DNA of 64,000 nucleotides from Acinetobacter sp. NIPH 298 (GCF_000369505.1 NZ_KB850053.1:462943-526942); one strand, 5' to 3'; positions 27,848 to 37,741 are shown, counted from the first letter of the stretch. Notes: generated by a model from the letters alone, not told the origin. Numbers and translations: made by a program.

Positions 27848-29017
27848 TTAATTGGTACTGAGTTTGAGTAATTTGGCTTGCGGACCATCTTCGATCACCC
27901 AAATCGAGCCATCCTGAGCTTGGTGCAAGCCCCGAATTCGTTGTTTCATATCCAGCCGCTGAACTTCTTTTACAGGTCGAGTATTTAAATCCACCACCAC
28001 AATGGCTTTAGAGGACAAACCACCGATTAAGGCCTTTTGCTGCCATAAAGGAAATTCTTTGCCTGTATAAATGATCATACTTGAAGGTGAAATAACAGGT
28101 GTCCAATCAATTTCAGGTGCTTTAAATTCTGGGCGAGTTTGATGATCTGGAATCTTCAAACCTGAATAGTGGTCTCCATTCGAGACAATTGGATAACCAT
28201 AATTTTCACCCTTAACAATGAGGTTCAGTTCATCGCCGCCTTCAGGGCCCATTTCGACCACCCAGAGCTGTTGTTTCGTATCAAATGCCATGCCGAGTGG
28301 GTTACGGTGCCCAAGGGACCATATTTCCGCAGTCACGCCTCCTTGTTGGCTAAATGGATTATCTGCCACTGCTGTTCCATCATCATTTAACCGTAAAACT
28401 TTACCCAGATTACTTTTCATATCCTGCGCTGGATCAAATTTTTGTCGTTCTCCTGAACTCACCCACAACTTGCCATCAGAACCAAATAGCATGCGATGAC
28501 CATAATGTCCCTGTCCTGAGACTTTAGGCACTTGTTGCCATATTGTTTTTACATCCGTAAGTTTCGGTTGTGCTGGATTTGATAAATCAAGTTTCGCTCG
28601 TGAAATCACAGCGCCATAGCCACCTTGCCCTTTGGTCGCGTAACTCAAATAGATCCAATGGTTTTGCTGAAATTTCGGATGTAAAACAACATCACCTAAA
28701 CCACCCTGACCACCATAACTCACCGTCGGAACACCTTGCACATCCAGACTTTGCTTAGTTTTCGGGTCAATTATTTTTAATTTTCCTTTGCGTTCAGTAA
28801 GCAATATGCGTTGGTCAGGTAAGGTGGTCATCGCCCACGGTTCATTGAATTGAGCAATGGTTTCTACTTGATAAGATTGTTGTTGGATTGCTGTTTTTGA
28901 GCTCTGCTGTGCAGCATTCGATTCTGGCGTTTTAGAGTTGGTATTATTTGCACCACAGGCTTGTAAAAATATAAAACCACCACATAAAAGTGGGGTTGCG
29001 ACTCGCTTCATCATCAT
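27848..29017 (-). CDS. PQQ-dependent aldose sugar dehydrogenase-like lipoprotein
   Basis: A 389-residue secreted beta-propeller protein of the glucose/sorbosone dehydrogenase family. It carries a signal peptide and lipobox LQAC (Cys near 21). Family segments: LNEPWAM-like entry (FNEPWAMTTLPDQRILLTERKGKL), GGQGGLGDVVLHP, GHYGHRM, SLGHRNPLGMAFD and EMGPEGGDELN, which carry the PQQ- and calcium-binding residues. It resembles E. coli Asd (YliI) more than the soluble GdhB of Acinetobacter, which is longer. Substrate unknown. The ADC gene follows after 25 bp. Confidence 0.85.
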   Translation of the reverse strand: MMMKRVATPLLCGGFIFLQACGANNTNSKTPESNAAQQSSKTAIQQQSYQVETIAQFNEPWAMTTLPDQRILLTERKGKLKIIDPKTKQSLDVQGVPTVSYGGQGGLGDVVLHPKFQQNHWIYLSYATKGQGGYGAVISRAKLDLSNPAQPKLTDVKTIWQQVPKVSGQGHYGHRMLFGSDGKLWVSSGERQKFDPAQDMKSNLGKVLRLNDDGTAVADNPFSQQGGVTAEIWSLGHRNPLGMAFDTKQQLWVVEMGPEGGDELNLIVKGENYGYPIVSNGDHYSGLKIPDHQTRPEFKAPEIDWTPVISPSSMIIYTGKEFPLWQQKALIGGLSSKAIVVVDLNTRPVKEVQRLDMKQRIRGLHQAQDGSIWVIEDGPQAKLLKLSTN

Positions 29018-29119
29018 TTTATATCTCCCTCTTATTTGTTCTAATAGTACGGGGATTGACGAATAAAACTGCTGTAAAAGTGTTGTTTTTATTTATAAAG
29101 AATCCATTTGCAATCCAGA

Positions 29120-29572
29120 TCAACGCACCCAACGAACAATATAATCTTCGATCTGTTCTTCATCGACATCACTTTCTGAAATACATCGTCCTGCTGCTGA
29201 TTTCTTGGCCCGAATCACACTTTGACGTGAACCTGTATTGAGATAATGCCATGAGGGTAGGTTTTTCCCTTCGCTTAAACGACGATAAGCACAACTTGGT
29301 GGTAACCATGTGATGGTCTGCAATTGTTCAAGCGTGAGCTGAATACAGTCAGGAACATGCTGCTGACGCTGTGCATAATCAGAACAACTGGCTGTTGTAC
29401 AGTCCAATAACTTGCACGCCACTTTGGTATAAGCAACCTCAGCCGTTTCCTCATCTTCAAGCTTAATCAAACAACATAAACCACAGCCATCGCACAATGC
29501 TTCCCACTCAGCATGCGTGAGCTGATCAAGTGTGTATTGTTTCCAAAAATTTGGACGAAGTTCGATGGACAT
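29120..29572 (-). CDS. YcgN family cysteine-cluster protein
   Basis: 150 residues. The family's cysteine pattern is visible: CDGCGLCC near residues 27-34, then CKLLDC, CSDY and a Cys in VPDC, likely to bind a metal or an iron-sulfur cluster. Homologous to E. coli YcgN (UPF0260). The molecular function is not established. Transcribed alone, with about 100 bp separating it from the sugar dehydrogenase start. Confidence 0.85.
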   Translation of the reverse strand: MSIELRPNFWKQYTLDQLTHAEWEALCDGCGLCCLIKLEDEETAEVAYTKVACKLLDCTTASCSDYAQRQQHVPDCIQLTLEQLQTITWLPPSCAYRRLSEGKNLPSWHYLNTGSRQSVIRAKKSAAGRCISESDVDEEQIEDYIVRWVR

Positions 29573-29759
29573 ACCAAGGCTTTCATTTTAAGCGAGCTTT
29601 TTATTATAGCATTCATCCATCATTAACTTGGTTTTCAAACAGATTATCCGATTAACATTTCTTAATCTATTCAACATTTCAACCACAGAAACACCACATT
29701 TAGCTCAAAAAACACACGCTATAGTGGAAACATAACGATAAATTAGGAGGAAACACATT

Positions 29760-29918
29760 ATGTTCCGTTGGGCCATTATTTTTGCAGTAATCGCACTGAT
29801 CGCCAGTTTATTAGGTTTCGGTGGTGTTGCGGGCTTATCAAAAGATTTTGCAGTTATTTTACTAGTCGTTGCTGTTATTTTGGCAATCGTTGGTTTCTTA
29901 TCTAGAGGTAAAGTCTAG
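29760..29918 (+). CDS. DUF1328 (YtjA-type) small membrane protein
   Basis: A 52-residue protein ([15 protein letters not shown] at the N-terminus, FLSRGKV at the C-terminus) with two hydrophobic helices around the [11 protein letters not shown] turn, the hallmark of the DUF1328 family. It has a near-consensus AGGAGG ribosome site 9 nt before the ATG, a candidate -10 box TATAGT at 29720 and its own terminator, so it is a separate and probably well-expressed gene. In enterobacteria the homologue YtjA is linked to stress. Role here unknown. Confidence 0.88.
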   Translation: MFRWAIIFAVIALIASLLGFGGVAGLSKDFAVILLVVAVILAIVGFLSRGKV

Positions 29919-29938
29919 ATATTTATTAACAATGAATA

Positions 29939-29977
29939 AAAAAAGAAGAATCTCGGTATTCTTCTTTTTTTATGCTT
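29939..29977 (+). terminator. Terminator after the DUF1328 gene
   Basis: AAGAAGAAT/ATTCTTCTT stem with a short CTCGGT loop, followed by a T-run. Confidence 0.85.
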
Positions 29978-30093
29978 CATCATTTTCCTCTTAGTGATCC
30001 AAGACCTCAAAATTTGTACCTTGGCGAGGTCTTCAATTTTCCGATTTTATGCTTTAATCGATACATTCTAAAAATACAGATTAGGATTTAAAA

Positions 30094-30831
30094 ATGAGCT
30101 TCCCGATTACCACACGTGAAATTGAATACACCGCTGCCGATGGTCAACGTTTGATTGGTTATTTTGCAGCCCCAGAGATTGCTACGCCTATTGCAGGTGT
30201 CATTGTTGCACCTGAATGGTGGGGCCGTAATGAATATACTGAGCAACGTGCCCGTGAGCTTGCTGAGCATGGTTACGCGGCTTTAGCGATCGATATGTAT
30301 GGTGATAAAAAAGTCACAACTGCTGTTCCTCAAGCATCTGAATGGATGAATCAGACTTTTGAACATGCCGATACCATTGTCAGTCGTGCGCAAGCGGGTT
30401 TAGCAACACTAGCAGCTCAACCGGAGGTTAATGCTGAGAAACTGGCGGCTATTGGTTTCTGTTATGGCGGTAAGGTTGTGCTTGATTTAGCCCGTTCTGG
30501 TGCAGATGTAAAAGCCGTCGCAACCTTCCATGCAGTGCTCAGTCCTAAAGCGCCAGCACAGAAAGATCAAGTGAAAGCTGAGATCTTAGTGCTGCATGGT
30601 GAACTTGATAGCATGGTAACTTTAGATGATGTGGCAAGTTTCCGTCAGGAAATGCATGATGCTCAGGTGGATCATGAGGTGATCATCTTTGAAGATGCTA
30701 AACATGGTTTCAGTAATCCACTCGCTGATGAACGTGCCAAAGCCAACAATGTTGACTTGGGCTATAACGCTGAAGCAGAGCGTCAAGGTCTTGAAGCGAT
30801 GTATGAGTTGCTAGATAAACATTTAAAATAA
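30094..30831 (+). CDS. Dienelactone hydrolase family protein
   Basis: A 245-residue alpha/beta hydrolase. The nucleophile elbow GFCYGG (Cys near 123) has the cysteine that is typical of dienelactone hydrolases. The acid and base of the triad are seen as ELDSMV and DAKHGFSNP. Residues VAPEWWGRNEYT (about 40-51) match the oxyanion region. No chlorocatechol or other aromatic degradation genes are nearby, so the natural substrate is uncertain. Single gene. Confidence 0.85.
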   Translation: MSFPITTREIEYTAADGQRLIGYFAAPEIATPIAGVIVAPEWWGRNEYTEQRARELAEHGYAALAIDMYGDKKVTTAVPQASEWMNQTFEHADTIVSRAQAGLATLAAQPEVNAEKLAAIGFCYGGKVVLDLARSGADVKAVATFHAVLSPKAPAQKDQVKAEILVLHGELDSMVTLDDVASFRQEMHDAQVDHEVIIFEDAKHGFSNPLADERAKANNVDLGYNAEAERQGLEAMYELLDKHLK

Positions 30832-30914
30832 TCGGTAAATAATTGGCTAGATGATTTTTCAAAACTTAAATCCGAGTTAACATCATCTTGATATCTAAAC
30901 CCTCGATAACAGTT

Positions 30915-31110
30915 GCTCGTGCAAAGGCGGCATGGATGCCGCCTGTTGGGCTGCCTTGCGCTAGTTTCAAAGCGTTGCTTTAAAATTGCTCAGGATGTAA
31001 TGTCAGTTCAATAAAGCATTTTTGCTTACTTTTCATCCTTGAAAAGTAAGGCGAGCCGCAGGCTGATGAAAAAATTACATGCCGCCCACCCACAAGTAAA
31101 TGCTTCGGCT
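30915..31110 (+). repeat. Dispersed intergenic repeat, copy c
   Basis: Fills most of the 366-bp gap before mutY. Modules: perfect 18-mer palindrome GGCGGCATGGATGCCGCC (30926-30943), the TTGCGC...CAAAGC...TTGCTCAGG block (30953-31000), and a TTACTTTTC/GAAAAGTAA hairpin (about 31025-31050). Related to the copies at 6.6 kb, 12.7 kb and 41.6-41.9 kb. Non-coding. Confidence 0.8.
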
Positions 31111-31197
31111 TATATCAGCAAATGTTTAAGAGAATTTAAATTAGAACGTCGTTCTATTTCCGCTATACTATCCTTCTGCTTTTTACTGTTCTAATTC

Positions 31198-32247
31198 ATG
31201 CCTGATTTCTCATTTTCCGATGCACTGCTGACTTGGTACGATCAACACGGTCGCCATGATTTACCTTGGCAAGTTGCGGATGACCCCTACAAAGTTTGGG
31301 TATCAGAAATCATGTTACAACAGACCCAAGTCAAAACCGTTCTACAATATTTCGATCGCTTTATTGAGCGCTTCCCGACCGTTGAAACCCTTGGTCAAGC
31401 CAGTTGGGATGACGTTGCTCCGTACTGGGCAGGATTAGGTTATTACGCCCGTGCGCGGAATTTGCACAAAGCCGCAGCGATCGTCAGCCAACATGGAAAG
31501 TTCCCCGAAACATTAGAACAATGGATCGAACTCCCTGGTATCGGTCCGTCTACCGCAGGTGCGCTGATGTCACTTGGTCTACGCCAATATGGCGTGATTA
31601 TGGATGGCAATGTAAAACGTGTTTTAGCACGGTTCTTTGCGATTGAAGATGATTTATCTAAGCCAGTGCATGAGCGTGCTTTATGGAACATTGCCGAGCA
31701 GCTATGTCCCCACGAGCGTAATCATGACTATACCCAAGCGATTATGGATTTGGGTGCAACCGTTTGCACACCGAGGAAACCATTGTGTTTATATTGCCCG
31801 ATGCAACAACATTGCCAAGCCTATCAACAAGGCTTAGAACAACAGCTTCCTTTCAAAAAAGCCAAAAAGCCTGTCCCTGTCAAAACGGCTGATGTGCTGC
31901 TGATCCAATCAGGTGATGAATGGTTATGGCAACAACGTGAATCCCACGGTTTATGGGGTGGCTTATATTGCTTACCAATCATTGAGCAAGCAACCGAATT
32001 ACAACAGATTGAGCGACACTTCAAACTTCAAGCTCAAGTATCATCTGTACAGATAAGCCATAGTTTCACTCACTTTACTTGGCTATTGCATGAAAAACTG
32101 TTCCACGTGGAACATGATCAAAAGGAACAACTCAGTATCGAACTCGGTGGTATCTGGTTAAATCCTACCGCTGCCATTGCCAAAGGCGTTCCAACAGCCA
32201 TGAAAAAATTGATTACAGCGAAACCAAAGGCAGAAGACATTAAGTAA
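31198..32247 (+). CDS. mutY: A/G-specific adenine glycosylase MutY
   Basis: Removes adenine mispaired with 8-oxoguanine. 349 residues. Catalytic Glu in VSEIMLQQTQ (near 37), helix-hairpin-helix LPGIGPSTAGAL (about 114-125) with the catalytic Asp in VIMDGNVKR. The [4Fe-4S] cluster loop has four Cys (CTPRKPLCLYCPMQQHC, about 190-206). The NUDIX-like C-terminal domain (about 225-340) recognises 8-oxoG. A candidate -10 TATACT lies about 30 bp upstream of the start. Confidence 0.96.
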   Translation: MPDFSFSDALLTWYDQHGRHDLPWQVADDPYKVWVSEIMLQQTQVKTVLQYFDRFIERFPTVETLGQASWDDVAPYWAGLGYYARARNLHKAAAIVSQHGKFPETLEQWIELPGIGPSTAGALMSLGLRQYGVIMDGNVKRVLARFFAIEDDLSKPVHERALWNIAEQLCPHERNHDYTQAIMDLGATVCTPRKPLCLYCPMQQHCQAYQQGLEQQLPFKKAKKPVPVKTADVLLIQSGDEWLWQQRESHGLWGGLYCLPIIEQATELQQIERHFKLQAQVSSVQISHSFTHFTWLLHEKLFHVEHDQKEQLSIELGGIWLNPTAAIAKGVPTAMKKLITAKPKAEDIK

Positions 32248-32278
32248 ATTATGATCTGTCCAATGACAAGGAGTTGAT

Positions 32279-32815
32279 GTGCATCATCCAATCCGCTATA
32301 CGGTTCTTGGTGTATTCATGGTGTTTCTTTCAGCGTGTAGCACTGCCCCAAAAAAACCAACACCATTGCCCAGTGTCCAACTGAATAAACTTCAAACAAT
32401 GCGTTTAGACAGTCGCTTGCCCATCCCTGTTAAAGGAGTAAGCCGCAGTGAATTACGGGATACTTGGGGTGCTGCGCGTAGCCAAGGTCGTAGCCATGAG
32501 GGCATTGATATCATGGCAGAGCGTGGTACGAAAGTGTATAGTGCAACCGATGGGCTGGTCGCTGATTTACGCAACAATAATTTAGGTGGCAAAGTCATTT
32601 GGATCCGTGGACCAGCAGGCTCATGGCATTATTACGCACATTTAAATGGGCATAAACGTGGTCTCAATGTCGGCGATTATGTCCGTAAAGGTGATTTCAT
32701 TGGTTATGTCGGCAACACGGGCAATGCACGCCACACTGCCCCACATTTGCACTATGGCATTTATTTAAATGGCAAAGGACGTGGTGCAGTCAATCCATAC
32801 CCTTATTTACGTTAG
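32279..32815 (+). CDS. LytM-type M23 peptidase-domain lipoprotein
   Basis: 178 residues. Signal peptide and lipobox LSAC (Cys near 20), then an M23 endopeptidase domain (about 65-175). The zinc ligands are in place: HEGIDI (His and Asp), then HLHYG near the C-terminus, with the catalytic HYYAHL. So the domain looks active rather than degenerate (as in EnvC or NlpD). The GTG start is supported by AAGGAG 6 nt upstream. Probably cuts peptidoglycan cross-links or stem peptides at the outer membrane. It follows mutY closely and may be co-transcribed. Confidence 0.85.
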   Translation: MHHPIRYTVLGVFMVFLSACSTAPKKPTPLPSVQLNKLQTMRLDSRLPIPVKGVSRSELRDTWGAARSQGRSHEGIDIMAERGTKVYSATDGLVADLRNNNLGGKVIWIRGPAGSWHYYAHLNGHKRGLNVGDYVRKGDFIGYVGNTGNARHTAPHLHYGIYLNGKGRGAVNPYPYLR

Positions 32816-32824
32816 GAACACGCA

Positions 32825-33070
32825 ATGTCAGAAGTATTAATCGAACGGCTGGTTGAATTTGCAGAGTCTGGAAATCAGCAAAAAATCATCATCAATGGAA
32901 CCAGTTATCAAGGCTGGATCATGGAAATCACTGAAGATGCATTATTGATTAGTACAGGCTTTGCAGATAAAACAGGCAAAGACTTTTGGCTTAAATTTGC
33001 GGATTTAGACAGCGCTGAATTGTATTATTGGGATACACATGCTGATGAATGGCTGGTATTTAAAATTTAA
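32825..33070 (+). CDS. Small protein of unknown function
   Basis: An 81-residue acidic, soluble protein with no signal peptide or membrane segment. It has alternating beta-like stretches (QKIIINGTSYQGWIMEI, DALLISTGF) and a tail rich in acidic and aromatic residues (ELYYWDTHADEWLVF). I do not recognise it. It starts 9 bp after the M23 lipoprotein gene, so it is probably the last gene of that transcript. Confidence 0.65.
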   Translation: MSEVLIERLVEFAESGNQQKIIINGTSYQGWIMEITEDALLISTGFADKTGKDFWLKFADLDSAELYYWDTHADEWLVFKI

Positions 33071-33107
33071 TTAAATCGATTAAAACCGAGCAGCGAACAA
33101 CGATTAT

Positions 33108-33235
33108 AGAGATGGCATGGATGCTACATCTCACCCTGAAAAACTTGCGAAGCTTTGACTACTTTTCAGATCATGTCTGAACAAAATTAAAATATATTTC
33201 AACTAAAGTGCATGATCATGTAGGCTGATGATAGA
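33108..33235 (+). repeat. Dispersed intergenic repeat, degenerate copy e
   Basis: In the 250-bp gap before tag. Contains a decayed GGCATGGATGCTACATC version of the GGCGGCATGGATGCCGCC module and a block AATATATTTCAACT-AAGTGCA (about 33190-33211) that also occurs at 41690-41712. Non-coding. Confidence 0.6.
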
Positions 33236-33321
33236 ATCCAATCATGACTCAACAAGACATCACAAAGATTCTTAAAAAAACCCATCAAAAACGAATTTCA
33301 TAAAAAATAAGGAGTGGTTTC

Positions 33322-33876
33322 ATGTCCCCTCAACGCTGTGGTTGGTGCTCTAACGATCCACTCTATATCGCTTACCATGATGAAGAATGGGGCAAAGCTG
33401 AGCATGATGAAGCCCGCTTATTTGAGATGCTCTGTCTCGAAGGACAACAAGCCGGCTTATCATGGATTACCGTACTGAAAAAACGTGAAAACTATCGCTC
33501 ACATTTCTTCCAATTTCCGATTACAGAAATCGCCGTACTGACAGATGATCAACTTGAAAACAAACTCAGCGATGCTGGTTTAATTCGTCATTTGGGCAAA
33601 CTCAAAGCCATCCGAGACAATGCCATTGCTTGGCTCAAACTCAAAGATGAAGTTGATGATGTGGTATTTTGGCTATGGAGCTTTGTTGATCAGAAAATCT
33701 TAGAGAATGATGTCGTAAATTATCGCGAAGCCCCTGCACAAACTGAGATCAGTCAAATACTTTCCAAAACACTGAAAAAACGTGGTTTTAAGTTTGTAGG
33801 CCCAACCACCTGCTATGCGTTTATGCAAGCTGTAGGTATGGTCAATGACCACGAAAATGATTGCTATTTTAAATAG
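33322..33876 (+). CDS. tag: DNA-3-methyladenine glycosylase I
   Basis: Excises 3-methyladenine from alkylated DNA. 184 residues. The zinc-binding N-terminus [20 protein letters not shown] and the C-terminal HxxxC-type ligands (VNDHENDC) are intact, as is the [15 protein letters not shown] pocket region. An AAGGAG ribosome site precedes the ATG. The alcohol dehydrogenase gene follows after 32 bp. Confidence 0.95.
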   Translation: MSPQRCGWCSNDPLYIAYHDEEWGKAEHDEARLFEMLCLEGQQAGLSWITVLKKRENYRSHFFQFPITEIAVLTDDQLENKLSDAGLIRHLGKLKAIRDNAIAWLKLKDEVDDVVFWLWSFVDQKILENDVVNYREAPAQTEISQILSKTLKKRGFKFVGPTTCYAFMQAVGMVNDHENDCYFK

Positions 33877-33908
33877 TTTCTTTAAATTTTCCTTCAATAG
33901 GAGTTGCT

Positions 33909-34934
33909 ATGAGCAATAACCTCATTCGTGCTTATGCTGCAATGCAAGCAGGAGAACAACTGGTTCCTTACCAATTTGATGCAGGTGAATTACAAGCGCA
34001 TCAAGTTGAAGTCAAAGTGGAATACTGTGGTCTGTGCCATTCTGACCTGTCTGTGATTAATAATGATTGGCGCTCAACAAGCTATCCTGCTGTTGCGGGG
34101 CATGAAATTATTGGCAGCATTGTTGCGCTTGGCTCAGAAGCCAAAGGACTCAAAATTGGTCAACGTGTCGGCATCGGCTGGACCGCGGAAAGTTGCCAAG
34201 CCTGCGATCCATGTATTGGCGGCAATCAAGTGCTATGTACAGGTGAAAACGTGGCGACCATCGTGGGACATGCTGGTGGATTTGCAGAGAAAGTCCGTGC
34301 AGGTTGGCAATGGGTCATTCCCCTGCCAGAGGATTTAGACCCTGAAAGTGCAGGACCATTACTTTGCGGTGGCATTACGGTTTTTGATCCTTTACTTAAG
34401 CATAAGATTCAAGCGACACATCATGTTGGGGTGATTGGTATCGGTGGCTTAGGTCATATTGCGATTAAATTACTCAAAGCGTGGGGCTGTGAAATTACTG
34501 CATTTAGCTCCAATCCTGAGAAAACCGAAGAACTCAAAGGCATGGGCGCAGACCATGTGGTGAATAGCCGTGATGCGCAAGCGATCAAAGCCCAACGTGG
34601 TAAATTTGATTTATTGCTTAGCACGGTAAATGTGACGCTGAATTGGCAAGCCTATCTCAATACACTTGCACCGAATGGCTGCCTACATTTCTTAGGGGTG
34701 ACTTTAGAACCGATTCCTGTTTCCGTTGGAACGCTCATGAACGGGGCCAAATCAGTCACCTCTTCTCCAACAGGCTCCCCTTTGGCATTACGCCAGCTGC
34801 TACAGTTCGCAGCCCGTAAACAGATTGCACCGCAAATTGAGTTATTCCCAATGTCTCAACTCAATGACGCCATTAAGCGACTTCATTCAGGCCAAGCACG
34901 TTACCGCGTCGTGCTCAAAGCTGACTTCGACTAA
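33909..34934 (+). CDS. Zinc-dependent alcohol/aldehyde dehydrogenase (YahK-like)
   Basis: A 341-residue medium-chain dehydrogenase of the cinnamyl alcohol dehydrogenase branch. Catalytic zinc ligands: Cys in CGLCHSD (near 41), His/Glu in GHEIIG. The structural zinc loop has four Cys ([15 protein letters not shown], about 96-110). The nucleotide-binding [17 protein letters not shown] is a Rossmann motif, and the sequence around SSNPEK suggests NADP preference. Substrate unknown, likely broad aldehydes. It ends overlapping the end of the convergent MocR gene by 4 bp. Confidence 0.9.
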   Translation: MSNNLIRAYAAMQAGEQLVPYQFDAGELQAHQVEVKVEYCGLCHSDLSVINNDWRSTSYPAVAGHEIIGSIVALGSEAKGLKIGQRVGIGWTAESCQACDPCIGGNQVLCTGENVATIVGHAGGFAEKVRAGWQWVIPLPEDLDPESAGPLLCGGITVFDPLLKHKIQATHHVGVIGIGGLGHIAIKLLKAWGCEITAFSSNPEKTEELKGMGADHVVNSRDAQAIKAQRGKFDLLLSTVNVTLNWQAYLNTLAPNGCLHFLGVTLEPIPVSVGTLMNGAKSVTSSPTGSPLALRQLLQFAARKQIAPQIELFPMSQLNDAIKRLHSGQARYRVVLKADFD

Positions 34935-36358
34935 CTCAAAGGTGGTTCCAAACTCTGTCTGACCCAATCCGCCAACTGTTGAATCGCTTGGCGGATTTCT
35001 TCTGTAAAGGCATGTCCTGCATTTAAGCGTAGATAATGTTGATAACGCTGATCTTCACCAAATACCTCTCCAGGTACAATATTAATGCCCTTGCTTTGCG
35101 CCAAATAGTACAGCTCCAAGCCTGTAATCGTGGTTGGCAACTGCATCCACAAAGCATAACCGCCTAGAGATTGGCTTAATGCAATTGGAATGCCTTGAAA
35201 GGTCTCTAGAATACAGGCACGATACTGTTCCACCTGCTGCATCAACCTAGGTCTCAACTGATCTAAATGCTCACGATAAGCACGGCTATAAATAAAATCT
35301 GCCAACCCAAGCTGTAAGGGTGTATTCACCCCAATATTATTCGCCAAAAATTGAGGGCGTAGATGCTCAAGTTGTTGCCCCAAGCAAAACCAGCCGACAC
35401 GGTAGGCACTGGATAAAGACTTCGATACAGAACCACACAAAATCACGTAACCTTTTCGATCCCAGTGGCGAATCGGTAATGGACGTTCTTTTTGATAGCT
35501 ACATTCGGCATAAATATCATCTTCCAAAATAAAACATTGATACTGCTCAGCCAGCTCAGCAATCCGCTGTTTCTGTTGATTACTCAAGCAATAGCCCAGT
35601 GGATTTTGAAAATTGGCGGTCAACAAGCATAGCTTGGCACTACCCTGCTGCATAAAGAATTCTAAGCGCTCTAAGTCAATACCTCGATGATCTGCAGGAA
35701 TTTCAATAATTTTGCGTTTCAATCCTGCAAGCAACTGCAACTGACCATTAAAAGTCGGCGTCGGAATCATAATGCTATCGCCTTCTTTGCTCATCTGTTG
35801 AATCAGTAAAGAAATCGCAGGCAAACAACCATTGCTAATAAAAATATCGTCGGCTGCGATGTACACCCCATCCTCACGCCAGTGGTCAGAGAGTGCCTGA
35901 CGTAATTGCTCATGTCCCTGTTTATTGCAATACAAAAAGTCTTCAGGCTGGCAATGCTTCAACGCTCGTTGCAAAGAACGGCGCAAACCATCGACAGGAA
36001 TCAAATGCGGAGAAAGTTGAATCGCACCCAATGGGGTTAAATGACTTTGAATTGAGGCGGTCTGAATTTGATTCTGCAAATCCAAATTGGAGACTTGCCG
36101 AGCCATGGATTCAAATTGAGGGCTATCTGGAATGGGACTTTGATATTGCCTTGAGCTGACAAAATAGCCAGATTTTGCTTTCACATAAATCAATCCTCTT
36201 GCTTCCAACAATTCATAGCATTGTTGTGCAGTGCTTAAACTCACTTTTTGCTGACGTGCAAATTCTCTTAAAGAACTCAACTTATGTTGTGGCTGTAATT
36301 CATGCTGATAAATTTTGTGTGCAAGCTGTTCTGCAAGGCGTTGATATTGAAAAGTCAT
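34931..36358 (-). CDS. MocR-type regulator (GntR HTH plus aminotransferase domain)
   Basis: 475 residues. N-terminal GntR winged helix (about 1-70, [20 protein letters not shown]) fused to a fold-type I aminotransferase domain (about 110-470). The PLP-binding Lys is in [14 protein letters not shown] (near 315); [11 protein letters not shown] and the C-terminal Arg region (YLRLNAGH) are intact. Members such as PdxR, GabR and TauR use bound PLP as a signal and control vitamin B6 or amino acid genes. Neither pdx nor gab genes are adjacent, so the target is unknown. The divergent neighbour is a small lipoprotein. Confidence 0.9.
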   Translation of the reverse strand: MTFQYQRLAEQLAHKIYQHELQPQHKLSSLREFARQQKVSLSTAQQCYELLEARGLIYVKAKSGYFVSSRQYQSPIPDSPQFESMARQVSNLDLQNQIQTASIQSHLTPLGAIQLSPHLIPVDGLRRSLQRALKHCQPEDFLYCNKQGHEQLRQALSDHWREDGVYIAADDIFISNGCLPAISLLIQQMSKEGDSIMIPTPTFNGQLQLLAGLKRKIIEIPADHRGIDLERLEFFMQQGSAKLCLLTANFQNPLGYCLSNQQKQRIAELAEQYQCFILEDDIYAECSYQKERPLPIRHWDRKGYVILCGSVSKSLSSAYRVGWFCLGQQLEHLRPQFLANNIGVNTPLQLGLADFIYSRAYREHLDQLRPRLMQQVEQYRACILETFQGIPIALSQSLGGYALWMQLPTTITGLELYYLAQSKGINIVPGEVFGEDQRYQHYLRLNAGHAFTEEIRQAIQQLADWVRQSLEPPLS

Positions 36359-36449
36359 TTTCTGTACTGCTTTTTTAAAAATTTCTGTATCTGTATTGGT
36401 TTATACAACACCATTAAGCTATAAAAATCAACTACAGGAGGATAAGGCA

Positions 36450-36860
36450 ATGAAAAATAAACGCTTATTTATATTATGTAGCATCCTATTTACGGGCTGC
36501 CAATTTACCGATCAGCATGCTTATCAACAGCAACAGGTCTGTAAAAGACTTGCTGAGGGGTATTTAACCACGCAAAACCAGCAGAGCTATGAGCTTTGGA
36601 AACTTGAACAAGGTCCGGCACAGGAACAGCAACATACGCTCAAATTGACCTATAAAAAACCCAATGAAAATGGGCTGATTTTGTCGGGTGTATATTTGCC
36701 TACCGTTGAGCTTGAATGTACTTTAAAAAATCAGCAGATCATGGTTTCAGTCATTCAAGCCAAAGGTGCATTAGTTCCAGTCTTGAATGTACAGCTTCAG
36801 AATGAGGCTATTGGCAAACCGAAAAGCCCTGACTTAATTGCTCAGTCAAAAACTCAATAA
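36450..36860 (+). CDS. Small lipoprotein of unknown function
   Basis: 136 residues from the ATG at 36450, chosen because of a CAGGAGG ribosome site 9 nt upstream (the frame itself is open from 36396). Signal peptide and lipobox LFTGC. The mature part is Gln-rich and predicted mostly beta. No family recognised. Its 3' end overlaps the end of the convergent LysR gene by 53 bp. Confidence 0.65.
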   Translation: MKNKRLFILCSILFTGCQFTDQHAYQQQQVCKRLAEGYLTTQNQQSYELWKLEQGPAQEQQHTLKLTYKKPNENGLILSGVYLPTVELECTLKNQQIMVSVIQAKGALVPVLNVQLQNEAIGKPKSPDLIAQSKTQ

Positions 36861-37710
36861 ATAAACGGACACGCTTCGGCAAATGTTCTTGTTGATAATA
36901 AACCGCATGGATGCTTTGGTATGAATGCTCAATTTGATCCTCAAATAGCGCTTCTAAACGACCTTCTTTTAGGTCTTTCCATATCTCATATTCTGATAGC
37001 CGTGCGATTCCCTGCCCCCGCAAGCATAATTGTCGCACGGTCTCCCCGCTAGATGCCTTCATTTGAGCTTTTGCCAAGAAATACGCATGATCCACTTTAA
37101 TCGGCCATGTATTGATATAGGCAGGGCGAGTAAAGCCGATCAGATCATGATCAGACAGTTGTTTTGGCTGATCTGGTTTTCCCTTACGTCTTAGATAGTC
37201 AGGGCTGGCAACAATATAGACTCGGCTTTTACACACCAATTTGGCATGTAAACTTGAATCATGCAGTTCACCGAAACGGAATGCCACATCGGTTTTATGT
37301 TCGAGTAAATCAATCACCAAATCATTGCTGTTTATTTCTATTTCAATATTGGGATAGCGTTGTCTAAATCCATGCATCAACGGCGCAATCACATGCAAGA
37401 TAAAAGGCGTCGCGGAATCAATCCGTATCAAACCAGAGGTCGCCTGATCTGATCGTTGTAAAGCTTCTTCTGCGGCATTTAAGTCATTGAGTATTTTACG
37501 GGCATGATCGAGAAACTGTTGCCCTTCTTGGGTAAGTTTTAATTTACGCGTGGTTCGCTCGACTAAAGTCACTTCTAGTTTTGCTTCTAAACGACTCAAT
37601 GAACGACTCAGTCCAGATGAGGTCTGCCCTAATTTTTCTGCGGCAGCAATAAAAGAACCCGTGTCCACAATACTAATAAAAGCAACCAATTCCTCTATTG
37701 TTGATTTCAT
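36808..37710 (-). CDS. LysR-family regulator divergent from an aldo/keto reductase
   Basis: 300 residues from the ATG at 37710 (the frame extends ten codons further). N-terminal winged HTH (FIAAAEKLGQTSSGLSRSLSRLEAKL, about 18-43) and a LysR substrate-binding domain with TRKLKLTQEG linker. This is the CrgA/DsdC-like group in which the regulator controls a divergent gene. The aldo/keto reductase and MFS genes are the obvious targets, with a dyad in the gap. Inducer unknown. Confidence 0.87.
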   Translation of the reverse strand: MKSTIEELVAFISIVDTGSFIAAAEKLGQTSSGLSRSLSRLEAKLEVTLVERTTRKLKLTQEGQQFLDHARKILNDLNAAEEALQRSDQATSGLIRIDSATPFILHVIAPLMHGFRQRYPNIEIEINSNDLVIDLLEHKTDVAFRFGELHDSSLHAKLVCKSRVYIVASPDYLRRKGKPDQPKQLSDHDLIGFTRPAYINTWPIKVDHAYFLAKAQMKASSGETVRQLCLRGQGIARLSEYEIWKDLKEGRLEALFEDQIEHSYQSIHAVYYQQEHLPKRVRLFIEFLTEQLSQGFSVCQ

Positions 37711-37724
37711 TGCAATGCTCAATT

Positions 37725-37741
37725 GTTGATAATTAATCAAC
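37725..37741. promoter_or_regulatory. Candidate LysR binding site
   Basis: Dyad GTTGAT-AATTA-ATCAAC just upstream of the LysR start, in the divergent gap. It fits the LysR T-N11-A layout. Inferred from position and symmetry. Confidence 0.5.

Noticed and set aside
33243..33302. 19-codon frame just before tag
   Set aside because: Too short, no ribosome site and no recognisable product; most likely chance.
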